Source: SIG440 sp045645485
GTDB lineage: Bacteria; Bacillota; Clostridia; Monoglobales; Monoglobaceae
DNA: 16,756 nucleotides
Direction of reading: 5' to 3'
Assembly (NCBI GenBank): GCA_045645485.1
Contig: JAZRIX010000037.1
Location: 1 to 16,756 of the forward strand
Shown: positions 6,184 to 13,984 of the stretch, piece after piece
How the letters are laid out: the number at the start of each line of letters is the position of its first letter
How positions within the stretch are numbered: the stretch's first letter is position 1
Notes under the pieces: model-generated
Database searches by the model: none
What the model saw: the letters and a program-made list of their open reading frames with translations, nothing else
What the model was told of the DNA's origin: nothing
Position numbers and translations under genes: made by a program

Positions 6184-8019
6184 ATGAAAAGTTTACGTTT
6201 GAGAAACAGATTTTTGGCACTTGGGGATTTTCTTTGTTGTGTTTTGGCATATTTCCTCATATTTTTATTGTTGTATTCACAAGATGATACATTTTCACAT
6301 TTTTATGTAAGTTTCTATGAGATTTTTCTTGCAGGTGTTGTTTTTAATGTATGCTTGTTGGTATTTGGTGTATACAGTACAGACTGGGTATATGCCGGAA
6401 GTATGGAATACACAAAACTGATATTCGGAAGTTGTATTGCAGCATTTCTTAATGTAATAATCAGCGTTCTGCTGCCGAAAACTTATGTGTTTTTGAAGTT
6501 CAGCATTGTTGCAAATATTACATCAGCCTTGGGGGTATGTTTCCTGCGATTTGTTGTGAGATGGCTGTATAATCTGGTTGACAGAGTTCATGTCCCTGAT
6601 TCCAAGCGAATATTAGTTGTTGGTGCAGGTCATCTGGCAGTTGCTTTTTTGAGAGATGTTGAGCACAACAAAAAACTGAACTACCGTATTGTTGGTTTGA
6701 TTGATGATGATGAAAGCAAGAACAAACTGCATGTTTATGGTACAAAGGTTCTGGGAAACAGAAATGATATTGTAGAAATCTGTGCCGAAAAAAATATTGA
6801 TGAAATTGTGTTTGCAATATATAGTATTTCTCCGTCTGAAAAAGCAAATATTCTTGATATATGCAGCAGAACAGGCAAAAAGGTAAGTATAGTACAAAGC
6901 TTTGCTGACAGCATTAGCGAAGTGGCATCAAGGGATAGAAAAATCCGTGATATTGCAATAGAGGATTTGCTTGAACGTGATTCAATAAAACTTGATAATC
7001 AGCTTATAGAAGAAGAAATTTCAGGAAAGGTTGTTCTTGTTACAGGAGCAGGAGGATCTATCGGTTCTGAGCTGTGCAGGCAAATTGTAAAATTCAAACC
7101 GAAAACTCTCGTGATTTTAGATATATATGAAAACACCACATATGATTTGCAGAATGAGCTTGAAGAGGACTATCCTGAACAAAAGCTTATTACATTGATT
7201 GCATCTGTGCGTGATAAAAAACGTCTTTCGGCTATTTTTGATGAATATAAACCCAGTATTGTTTTTCATGCAGCTGCCCACAAGCATGTTCCGCTTATGG
7301 AGGAAAGTCCCTGTGAAGCGATAAAAAATAACGTTCTCGGTACATATAACACAGCTCTTTGTGCAAAAGAGAACGGGGTGGGAACTTTTGTTCTGATTTC
7401 TACAGACAAGGCTGTTAATCCGACCAATATTATGGGAGCCAGCAAGAGGGTTTGTGAAATGATTATTCAGACACTGCAAAAATGCAGTGATACTGAATTT
7501 GTGGCTGTTCGTTTTGGTAATGTTCTGGGTTCAAACGGATCGGTCATTCCGAGATTTAAAAAACAGATAGAGAAAGGCGGACCGGTAACAGTTACCCATC
7601 CTGAAATTACAAGATTTTTTATGACCATACCTGAAGCGGCACAGCTTGTTCTTCAGGCTGCGGCTTATGCCAGGGGCGGTGAAATTTTTGTCCTTGATAT
7701 GGGTAGTCCGGTGAAAATATATGATCTTGCAAAAAAAATGATAAGACTTTCAGGCTATAGACCTGATGTTGATATCAAGATTGAATTCTCGGGACTCAGA
7801 CCCGGTGAAAAGCTTTATGAAGAGCTTCTGATGAATGAAGAAGGTCTTGCACAAACTGCACATAAAAAGATTTTTATAGGCAGACCGGGCGAACTTGAAA
7901 TTCATGAGCTTGAGGAAAAGATTCAAAAACTTACGGATGTTATAGACAGTGATGTGGAGACCATAAAGCAAATTATGGCAGAGGTTGTTCCTACATATCA
8001 TATATATACGGAGAAATGA
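6184..8019 (+). CDS. Membrane UDP-N-acetylhexosamine 4,6-dehydratase (CapD/WbpM/PglF type)
   Basis: This 611-residue enzyme of the NAD(P)-dependent extended SDR class probably removes water from UDP-GlcNAc to make the 4-keto-6-deoxy sugar that feeds capsule, O-antigen or glycoprotein sugars. The first 130 or so residues hold about four membrane helices. A CoA-binding-like Rossmann domain with VVGAGH (145-150) follows, then the catalytic domain with TGAGGSIG (287-294), HAAAHKHVPLME, STDKA (406-410) and Met417-x3-Lys421. Methionine at the place of the usual SDR tyrosine is typical of the large membrane members such as WbpM. Length is normal for the family. The ribosome site AAGGTG is 8 bases from ATG 6184. 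The gene stands alone between two regulated operons with no glycosyltransferase nearby, and I see no terminator after it. The substrate is inferred. Confidence 0.92.
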   Translation: MKSLRLRNRFLALGDFLCCVLAYFLIFLLLYSQDDTFSHFYVSFYEIFLAGVVFNVCLLVFGVYSTDWVYAGSMEYTKLIFGSCIAAFLNVIISVLLPKTYVFLKFSIVANITSALGVCFLRFVVRWLYNLVDRVHVPDSKRILVVGAGHLAVAFLRDVEHNKKLNYRIVGLIDDDESKNKLHVYGTKVLGNRNDIVEICAEKNIDEIVFAIYSISPSEKANILDICSRTGKKVSIVQSFADSISEVASRDRKIRDIAIEDLLERDSIKLDNQLIEEEISGKVVLVTGAGGSIGSELCRQIVKFKPKTLVILDIYENTTYDLQNELEEDYPEQKLITLIASVRDKKRLSAIFDEYKPSIVFHAAAHKHVPLMEESPCEAIKNNVLGTYNTALCAKENGVGTFVLISTDKAVNPTNIMGASKRVCEMIIQTLQKCSDTEFVAVRFGNVLGSNGSVIPRFKKQIEKGGPVTVTHPEITRFFMTIPEAAQLVLQAAAYARGGEIFVLDMGSPVKIYDLAKKMIRLSGYRPDVDIKIEFSGLRPGEKLYEELLMNEEGLAQTAHKKIFIGRPGELEIHELEEKIQKLTDVIDSDVETIKQIMAEVVPTYHIYTEK

Positions 8020-8042
8020 AGTAAGAAATTTATAAAAAAGTA

Positions 8043-8071
8043 TTGACTATAGAGCTTTAATGTGCTAAAAT
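8043..8071 (+). promoter_or_regulatory. Promoter of the T-box operon
   Basis: TTGACT (8043-8048), a 17-base spacer and TAAAAT (8066-8071) place the transcription start near 8078, just before T-box stem I. Confidence 0.75.
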
Positions 8072-8077
8072 ACATTC

Positions 8078-8356
8078 AACTCATAAAAATAAATGCGTTT
8101 GAGCAGAAATAAGTAGGGCTTGACGGAGTCTGGAGAGAGTTGCCGGGTGGTGCGAGGCAATGACAAAACCTTGTCTGAATACCTTCTGTGAGCAGTGCAC
8201 CGAAAGGAAACGAGTAGGCTGCAACGGGAGTTCCCGTTATAGAACAAAGGTATTAGATGATACCTGCTAAGGCCTTAACTGAAAAGTTTTGGTGAATTGA
8301 GGTGGTACCACGGGAATTTCTCGTCCTCTGACAAAATTTAGAGGGCGAGTTTTTTA
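8078..8356 (+). promoter_or_regulatory. T-box riboswitch leader, probable tyrosine specifier
   Basis: The RNA binds a specific tRNA and, when that tRNA is uncharged, forms an antiterminator. Stem I base: CAGAA (8104-8108) pairs with TTCTG (8184-8188). It opens into a specifier loop with AGTA (8112-8115) opposite GAA (8177-8179), the usual loop-E pair. The codon right after GAA is TAC (8180-8182, Tyr). A one-base shift would give ACC (Thr). The distal arm is TTGCC (8140-8144) with GGCAA (8156-8160). A stem II region hairpin is at 8223-8238 (AACGGG with CCCGTT), and stem III is AGGTAT/ATACCT (8248-8265). The T-box core GAGGTGGTACCACGG (8299-8313) carries TGGT (8303-8306), which complements a tRNA ending in A73-CCA. 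That fits tRNA-Tyr and argues against tRNA-Trp (G73). Class is certain; the specifier is less so because the next base is C, not the usual purine. Confidence 0.93.
8320..8356 (+). terminator. T-box intrinsic terminator
   Basis: CTCGTCCTCT (8320-8329) pairs with AGAGGGCGAG (8340-8349, one T-G pair) around a 10-base loop, followed by T6 (8350-8355). Formation of the antiterminator on uncharged tRNA would prevent it. Confidence 0.9.
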
Positions 8357-8388
8357 TTTTCGCCCTAAAAAAGAAAGGGTGATTTTTT

Positions 8389-9915
8389 ATGAGTGGTTTG
8401 GTGATTAAATTGGGTATGTTGGTGGTTTTCTTTGCGGTAATGATCGCAGTTGGTCTTTATTGCAGAAAAAACTCAACAGATGTGAGAGGCTTTGTACTCG
8501 GCGGTAGAGCGGTTGGTCCCTGGCTCACTGCTTTTGCGTACGGAACATCTTACTTCTCGGCGGTAATCTTTGTAGGTTACGCAGGACAGTTTGGTTGGAA
8601 ATTTGGTATTGCATCTACATGGATTGGAATTGGTAATGCAGTTATCGGCTCACTTCTTGCATGGGTTGTACTGGGCAGAAGAACAAGGCTTATGTCTCAG
8701 CATCTTGAAGCCTCTACAATGCCGGAATTCTTTGGGAAAAGATATATGAGTCCTGCACTTAAAATTGCTGCTTCAATTATAGTTTTTATTTTTCTTATTC
8801 CATATACCGCATCCTTGTACAACGGCTTGTCGTTGCTCTTTGAAATGGCATTTCCGGGTGTAAGTTATTCGGCTTGTGTTATTGTTATGGCAATTCTTAC
8901 GGGAATTTATGTTATTGCCGGCGGTTATATGGCAACGGCTATTAATGACTTTATTCAGGGTATTATTATGCTTGTGGGAATTATTGCAGTAATTGCCGCG
9001 GTGCTTACTCAGAATGGCGGATTTACGCAGGCTATTGCAGTTTTGTCAGAGGTCGAGGGTACAACCCCCGGTGTATATGCATCATTCTTTGGTGCGGAAC
9101 CGCTTAATCTTGTGTTTGTAATAATCCTTACTTCTCTTGGAACGTGGGGACTTCCGCAGATGGTTCAGAAGTTTTATGCGATAAAGAGCGAAAAAGACAT
9201 AAACAAGGGAACAATCATTTCAACAATATTTGCTGTTGTTGTTGCAGGAGGTTGTTATTTCCTTGGCGGTTTCGGAAGAATTATGGACATAGATGTTGCA
9301 GCAGTAGGTTATGATGCAATTATTCCTACAATGCTTCAAAATCTTCCTGATGTACTTATTGCTGTTGTTATTGTACTTGTTCTTTCGGCGTCAATGTCAA
9401 CACTTTCATCTCTTGTTCTTGCTTCAAGCTCGACATTGACTCTTGATATGATAAAAGGACACGTTGTGAAGAATATGTCCGAAAAGCTTCAGGTTCTTGT
9501 TATGAGAATTCTGATTGTGGTATTCATTGCTGTTTCTGCATTTATTGCACTTAATAAGGGCTCACTGGGCTTTATTGCTGATATGATGGGTATTTCATGG
9601 GGAGCACTTGCGGGTGCGTTTTTGGCACCGTTCCTTTTTGGACTTTACTGGAAAAAGACAACAAAATCTGCTGTATGGACAAGCTTCATATTCGGGGCAG
9701 GTATTATGCTGTTGAATATGATTGTTCGCAGTTCTTTCCCTGTTATTATCCAGTCACCGATTAACTGCGGTGTTATTGCGATGCTTGGCGGATTGATTAT
9801 TGTTCCTGTGGTGAGCTGGATAACACCAAAGCTCGATGCATTGACAACAGATGCGATGTTTGAATGTTACAGCAAGGATGTTGTGGTGAAATCAAAAGAA
9901 TCTCTTGGTGAATAA
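8389..9915 (+). CDS. Sodium/solute symporter (SSS family), candidate aromatic-acid or amino-acid importer
   Basis: This 508-residue cytoplasmic-membrane symporter has roughly 13 hydrophobic helices. Family features include the FVLGGRAVGPWLTAFAYG segment near residue 35, the AGGYMATAINDFIQG stretch, and the serine-rich helix SASMSTLSSLVLASSS, where relatives coordinate Na+. SSS members move proline, pantothenate, acetate and other carboxylates; the phenylacetate permease of Pseudomonas putida (PaaL/PhaJ) is one. The substrate cannot be read from sequence. Being first behind a probable Tyr T-box and ahead of arylacetate-activating genes, it likely imports an arylacetate or an aromatic amino acid. 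The ribosome site AAAGGGTG lies 7 bases before ATG 8389 and can pair with CGCCCT at 8361-8366. Confidence 0.9.
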   Translation: MSGLVIKLGMLVVFFAVMIAVGLYCRKNSTDVRGFVLGGRAVGPWLTAFAYGTSYFSAVIFVGYAGQFGWKFGIASTWIGIGNAVIGSLLAWVVLGRRTRLMSQHLEASTMPEFFGKRYMSPALKIAASIIVFIFLIPYTASLYNGLSLLFEMAFPGVSYSACVIVMAILTGIYVIAGGYMATAINDFIQGIIMLVGIIAVIAAVLTQNGGFTQAIAVLSEVEGTTPGVYASFFGAEPLNLVFVIILTSLGTWGLPQMVQKFYAIKSEKDINKGTIISTIFAVVVAGGCYFLGGFGRIMDIDVAAVGYDAIIPTMLQNLPDVLIAVVIVLVLSASMSTLSSLVLASSSTLTLDMIKGHVVKNMSEKLQVLVMRILIVVFIAVSAFIALNKGSLGFIADMMGISWGALAGAFLAPFLFGLYWKKTTKSAVWTSFIFGAGIMLLNMIVRSSFPVIIQSPINCGVIAMLGGLIIVPVVSWITPKLDALTTDAMFECYSKDVVVKSKESLGE

Positions 9916-9934
9916 TCTTCTGAAAGTATGATTA

Positions 9935-9955
9935 CCCTGACGTTTTGCGGCAGGG
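9935..9955 (+). other. Intercistronic hairpin
   Basis: CCCTG (9935-9939) pairs with CAGGG (9951-9955), with a further CG/CG pair inside, in the 92-base gap between the symporter and ligase genes. No T run follows, so it is not an intrinsic terminator. It may mark processing or limit mRNA decay. A TATAAT at 9974-9979 lacks a credible -35. Confidence 0.4.
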
Positions 9956-10007
9956 ATAGTCTGTTTAAAGAATTATAATATTATGTAGTTGTGAAAAGGA
10001 GTAAATT

Positions 10008-11645
10008 ATGCCAATTACAGAAATCTTACAAAAAAATGCGGATTTCTATCCAAACGATGTAAGTTTGGTTGAAATCAATCCCACTTATGAAAATCAATCA
10101 AGAATGACATGGAGGGAATATTCTCTTATTGAGGCAAATCCCAACGAGGCCTACAGAAAGGAAATTACATGGAGTGAGTTCAACAGACGTGCAAACAGAT
10201 TTGCAAACTTTCTTCTTTCGAGAGGTATAAAGAAGGGTGACAAGGTTGCAATTCTGCTTATGAACTGTATTGAGTGGCTTCCTATTTACTTTGGTGCACT
10301 CAAGGCAGGTGCAATGGCAGTTCCCCTTAATTACCGTTATGCATCTGACGAAATCAAGTATTGTCTTGAACTTGCTGATGCAGATGTGCTTATCTTCGGT
10401 CCTGAATTTACAGGCAGGGTTGAGCAGATTTACTCAAAGGTAAAAAGAGTAAAAATGTGGCTTTATCACGGTGATGACTGTCCCACATTTGCTGAAAGCT
10501 ATGACAATCTTGTAACATATACTTCAACCAGAAGTCCTCAGATAAAGCTTACCGATGATGACGATGCGGCAATTTATTTCTCATCGGGAACAACGGGCTT
10601 TCCCAAGGCTATTATTCACAAGCACAGAAGCCTTGTTCATGCCGCAATGACCGAACAGGCCCACCACTCTCAGACAAAAGACGATGTATTCCTATGTATT
10701 CCACCCCTTTATCATACGGGAGCAAAAATGCACTGGTTCGGAAGCTTTCTTGTTGGCGGCAAGGCAGTTATCCTTAAAGGAATTAAGCCTGAATGGATTC
10801 TGAAAGCTGTTTCGGAAGAGCATTGTTCAATTGTATGGTTGCTTGTACCGTGGGCTCAGGATATTCTTGATGCAATTGACAGAGGCGATATAAACTTCGA
10901 CGATTATGAACTTGACCAGTGGAGACTTATGCATATCGGTGCACAGCCGGTTCCTCCCAGCTTGATAAAACGTTGGAAAAACGTATTTCCCAATCACGCT
11001 TATGACACGAACTACGGTCTTTCGGAGTCAATCGGACCCGGATGTGTGCATCTTGGGGTTGAAAACGAACACAAGGTTGGTGCAATCGGAAAAGCAGGCT
11101 TTGGTTGGGAAGTAAAAATTGTTGACGAAAACGGAAAAACTGTTGAAAGTGGAGATGTTGGTGAGCTTGCAGTCAAGGGTCCCGGTGTTATGACCGCTTA
11201 TTACAAGGATGAAAAGGCAACAAACGATGTTCTCAAGGACGGATGGCTTTTCACAGGTGATATGGCAATGGAGGACGAAGACGGATTTATCTTCCTTGTT
11301 GACAGAAAGAAGGATGTTATTATTTCAGGCGGTGAAAATATTTATCCCGTACAGATTGAAGATTTTCTTAGAAAAAATGAAAAGATAAGCGATGTTGCGG
11401 TTATTGGTCTTCCTGACACAAGACTTGGTGAAATTTCTGCAGCTATAATTCAGATAAAAGAGGGAATGGAAGCAACAGAAGAAGAAATCAATGAATTCTG
11501 TCTTGACTTGCCTAAATACAAAAGACCCCGTAAGGTTATCTTTGCTGATGTTCCCAGAAACCCAACAGGAAAGATTGAAAAACCAAAGCTCAGACAGATT
11601 TACTGCGGTGAAAGTGTTGTTGCACAGCAGAATGAAATAAAATAA
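10008..11645 (+). CDS. AMP-forming acyl-CoA synthetase (class I adenylate-forming)
   Basis: This 545-residue soluble enzyme activates a carboxylic acid with ATP and CoA. It has the P-loop SSGTTGFPK (192-200), the aromatic A5-type YGLSES, the hinge region VDRKKDVIISGGENIYP, and the catalytic lysine Lys522 in NPTGKIEKPKL. It belongs to the FadD/CaiC-like branch and is distinct from the PaaK encoded later in the operon. Near the N-terminus are two similar segments, MTWREYSL at about 33 and ITWSEFNR at about 54. The second is the normal domain start, so the first is an insertion with a chance or duplicated likeness. The ribosome site AAAGGAG is 6 bases from ATG 10008. The operon suggests an aryl or arylalkyl acid substrate; this is inference. 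Confidence 0.92.
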   Translation: MPITEILQKNADFYPNDVSLVEINPTYENQSRMTWREYSLIEANPNEAYRKEITWSEFNRRANRFANFLLSRGIKKGDKVAILLMNCIEWLPIYFGALKAGAMAVPLNYRYASDEIKYCLELADADVLIFGPEFTGRVEQIYSKVKRVKMWLYHGDDCPTFAESYDNLVTYTSTRSPQIKLTDDDDAAIYFSSGTTGFPKAIIHKHRSLVHAAMTEQAHHSQTKDDVFLCIPPLYHTGAKMHWFGSFLVGGKAVILKGIKPEWILKAVSEEHCSIVWLLVPWAQDILDAIDRGDINFDDYELDQWRLMHIGAQPVPPSLIKRWKNVFPNHAYDTNYGLSESIGPGCVHLGVENEHKVGAIGKAGFGWEVKIVDENGKTVESGDVGELAVKGPGVMTAYYKDEKATNDVLKDGWLFTGDMAMEDEDGFIFLVDRKKDVIISGGENIYPVQIEDFLRKNEKISDVAVIGLPDTRLGEISAAIIQIKEGMEATEEEINEFCLDLPKYKRPRKVIFADVPRNPTGKIEKPKLRQIYCGESVVAQQNEIK

Positions 11646-11666
11646 AAGGAGAAAGGAATACATATT

Positions 11667-13403
11667 ATGAATAAGTTGTTGCTCGGTAATGCTGCGGTTG
11701 CTCGCGGTGCTTATGAAGCAGGTGTTAATGTTGTTGCTTCGTATCCCGGAACACCCAGTACAGAAATAACCGAAGAAATTGTTAAGTTTGAAGAAATTTA
11801 TGCAGAATGGTCACCCAACGAAAAGGTAGCGGGAGAAGTTGCAATCGGTGCATCTATTGCAGGTGCAAGGGCTATGAGTTGTATGAAGCATGTTGGTCTT
11901 AATGTTATGGCTGACCCTGTGTTTACAGTAAGTTATACAGGTGTCAATGGCGGTCTTGTATTCTGCGTTGCAGATGACCCCGGAATGCATTCGTCACAGA
12001 ACGAGCAGGATTCACGTCACTATGCAAAGGCATCAAAGATTATGATGCTTGAGCCTGCAGATTCGAATGAATGTAAAGAATTTACCCGTATGGCATTTGA
12101 TTTGTCCGAAAAGTTCGATACCCCTGCGTTTATCAGACTTTCAACAAGAGTTTCACACTCACAGAGCCTTGTTGACCTTGGTGAGAGAGCGGATGTTCCA
12201 GTAAAGGACTATGAAAAGAATCCTGCAAAATATGTTATGATGCCGGGTAATGCAATCAAGCGTCACGTAGACGTTGAAAAAAGAATTGCAGACCTTATTG
12301 AATTTGCCGAAACAACCGAGCTTAATAGAGTTGAAGAAAACGGTTCTAAAATCGGTATCATTACAGCGGGTATTGCGTATGCTTATGCAAAGGAAGCCCT
12401 TGGTGATAAAGCAGACTTTTTGAAGCTTGGTATGGTTTATCCCCTTCCTGAAAAGAAGATTGTTGATTTTGCAAAGAAATACGACAAGGTCTTTGTTGTT
12501 GAAGAACTTGACCCCGTAATTGAAAGCCATTGCAGATCACTTGGCGTTGAAGTTTGCGGAAAAGAATGTTTTACACTTCTTGGTGAATATACACCGGCAA
12601 TGATAAAGAAGGCAGTTCTTGGTGAGGATGCTCCAGAAGTGCTTTCGGCAGACGAAGCAATTCCCGTAAGACCTCCTGTTATGTGTGCAGGATGCCCTCA
12701 CAGAGGTACATTCTATGTACTCAAAAAGTTAGGTCTTGTTGTATCAGGTGATATCGGTTGTTATACTCTTGGTGCAACACCGCCGCTTCAGTCTGTTGAC
12801 ACAACAATTTGTATGGGTGCGTCGGTAAGTGCGGCTCATGGTATGGCAAAGGCTCAGGGTGCTGATTTCAACAAGAAACTTGTGTCTGTTATCGGTGACT
12901 CAACCTTTATGCATTCAGGTATTACGGGTCTTGTTGACATTGTATATAACAAAGGCAACAATACAGTAATTATCCTAGATAACTCAATCACAGGCATGAC
13001 AGGTCATCAGGAAAATCCCACAACAGGCAGAACAATCCGCGGCGAAGCAACAAAGCAGGTTGATTTGATTGCGCTTTGCAAAGCAGTTGGTATTGACAGA
13101 GTTACAGTTTGTGACCCCTTTGATATCAAGAAGTTTGAAGAAGTTGTGAAGGAAGAAGTCAATGCAGAAGAGCCTTCCGTAATAATTGCTCAGCGTCCAT
13201 GTGCACTTCTCAAAACAGTTAAATATTCAGGCACCTGCAAGATTACTGACAAGTGCAAAAACTGCAAGATGTGTATGAAGCTTGGATGTCCTGCAATTAC
13301 ATTGAAGGACGACAGGGTTGTTATTGATGCAACACAGTGTAACGGCTGTGGACTTTGTATAAATGTTTGTCCATTCGGGGCAATAGAAAAGGAGGAAAAC
13401 TGA
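11667..13403 (+). CDS. iorA: Indolepyruvate:ferredoxin oxidoreductase, alpha subunit
   Basis: This 578-residue, oxygen-sensitive enzyme subunit interconverts arylpyruvate + CoA with aryl-acetyl-CoA + CO2, passing two electrons to ferredoxin. The N-terminal pyrimidine-binding domain starts with YPGTPSTEITEE (around 25-36). The thiamine-diphosphate domain opens at CAGCPHRGTFYVL and contains GDIGCYTLG and GDSTFMHSG...DNSITGMTGHQ. The C-terminus binds two [4Fe-4S] clusters: Cys530, 533, 536, 541 (CX2CX2CX4C) and Cys558, 561, 564, 568 (CX2CX2CX3C). Length and order are normal for IorA. ATG 11667 follows AAAGGAGAAAGGA. The beta subunit starts one base after its stop. The reaction is reversible; T-box control and adjacent ligases favour use in the carboxylating direction. 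Confidence 0.96.
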   Translation: MNKLLLGNAAVARGAYEAGVNVVASYPGTPSTEITEEIVKFEEIYAEWSPNEKVAGEVAIGASIAGARAMSCMKHVGLNVMADPVFTVSYTGVNGGLVFCVADDPGMHSSQNEQDSRHYAKASKIMMLEPADSNECKEFTRMAFDLSEKFDTPAFIRLSTRVSHSQSLVDLGERADVPVKDYEKNPAKYVMMPGNAIKRHVDVEKRIADLIEFAETTELNRVEENGSKIGIITAGIAYAYAKEALGDKADFLKLGMVYPLPEKKIVDFAKKYDKVFVVEELDPVIESHCRSLGVEVCGKECFTLLGEYTPAMIKKAVLGEDAPEVLSADEAIPVRPPVMCAGCPHRGTFYVLKKLGLVVSGDIGCYTLGATPPLQSVDTTICMGASVSAAHGMAKAQGADFNKKLVSVIGDSTFMHSGITGLVDIVYNKGNNTVIILDNSITGMTGHQENPTTGRTIRGEATKQVDLIALCKAVGIDRVTVCDPFDIKKFEEVVKEEVNAEEPSVIIAQRPCALLKTVKYSGTCKITDKCKNCKMCMKLGCPAITLKDDRVVIDATQCNGCGLCINVCPFGAIEKEEN

Positions 13404-13404
13404 T

Positions 13405-13971
13405 ATGACAAAAAATATAATGATTGTAGGCGTTGGCGGTCAGGGTACCCTCCTTGCCAGCAGAATACTTGGTAATACAGTTATTAACGAAGGTTATGAT
13501 GTGAAGGTTTCTGAGGTTCACGGTATGAGCCAGAGAGGCGGAAGCGTGGTAACATATGTAAAGTACGGTGAAAAGGTGTATTCACCTATCGTTGACCGCG
13601 GAGAAGCTGATGTTATCCTTGCTTTTGAACTTCTTGAGGCATACAGAGCTCTTCCTTACCTTAAAAAGGGCGGAAAGATTATCATTAATAATCAACAGAT
13701 TGACCCTATGCCTGTAATTACAGGTGCGGCGTCATATCCTGAGAATATCGGTGAAAAGATTTCTGATATGTGTGATACCACAATTGTTGATGCACTTTCA
13801 CTTGCGAAGGAAGCAGGAAACATCAAAGCTGTAAACGTTGTACTTATTGGCGTTATGGCAAGATCATCCGATATTCCTTACGAAAAATGGGTTGAAACAA
13901 TAAAGACAACGGTTCCCGAAAAGTTTCTTGAGGTGAACCTCAGGGCGTTTGAACTTGGATATAATATATAA
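13405..13971 (+). CDS. iorB: Indolepyruvate:ferredoxin oxidoreductase, beta subunit
   Basis: This 188-residue subunit corresponds to the gamma domain of pyruvate:ferredoxin oxidoreductases and completes the IorAB enzyme. It begins with the glycine-rich VGVGGQGTLLASRILG (8-23) and carries VHGMSQRGGSVVTYVKYG, the family's conserved MSQRGG stretch. Its ribosome site GGAGG (13391-13395) lies inside iorA, and the ATG comes one base after the iorA stop, so the two subunits are translationally coupled. Confidence 0.96.
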   Translation: MTKNIMIVGVGGQGTLLASRILGNTVINEGYDVKVSEVHGMSQRGGSVVTYVKYGEKVYSPIVDRGEADVILAFELLEAYRALPYLKKGGKIIINNQQIDPMPVITGAASYPENIGEKISDMCDTTIVDALSLAKEAGNIKAVNVVLIGVMARSSDIPYEKWVETIKTTVPEKFLEVNLRAFELGYNI

Positions 13972-13984
13972 AGAGGTGTTAAAT

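Noticed and set aside
9974..9979. TATAAT as an internal promoter before the acyl-CoA synthetase gene
   Set aside because: No -35-like hexamer is found 16-18 bases upstream.
13949..13984. Upstream extension of paaK by 12 codons
   Set aside because: It overlaps iorB and has no ribosome site, whereas ATG 13985 has GAGGTG at good spacing and a normal PaaK N-terminus.
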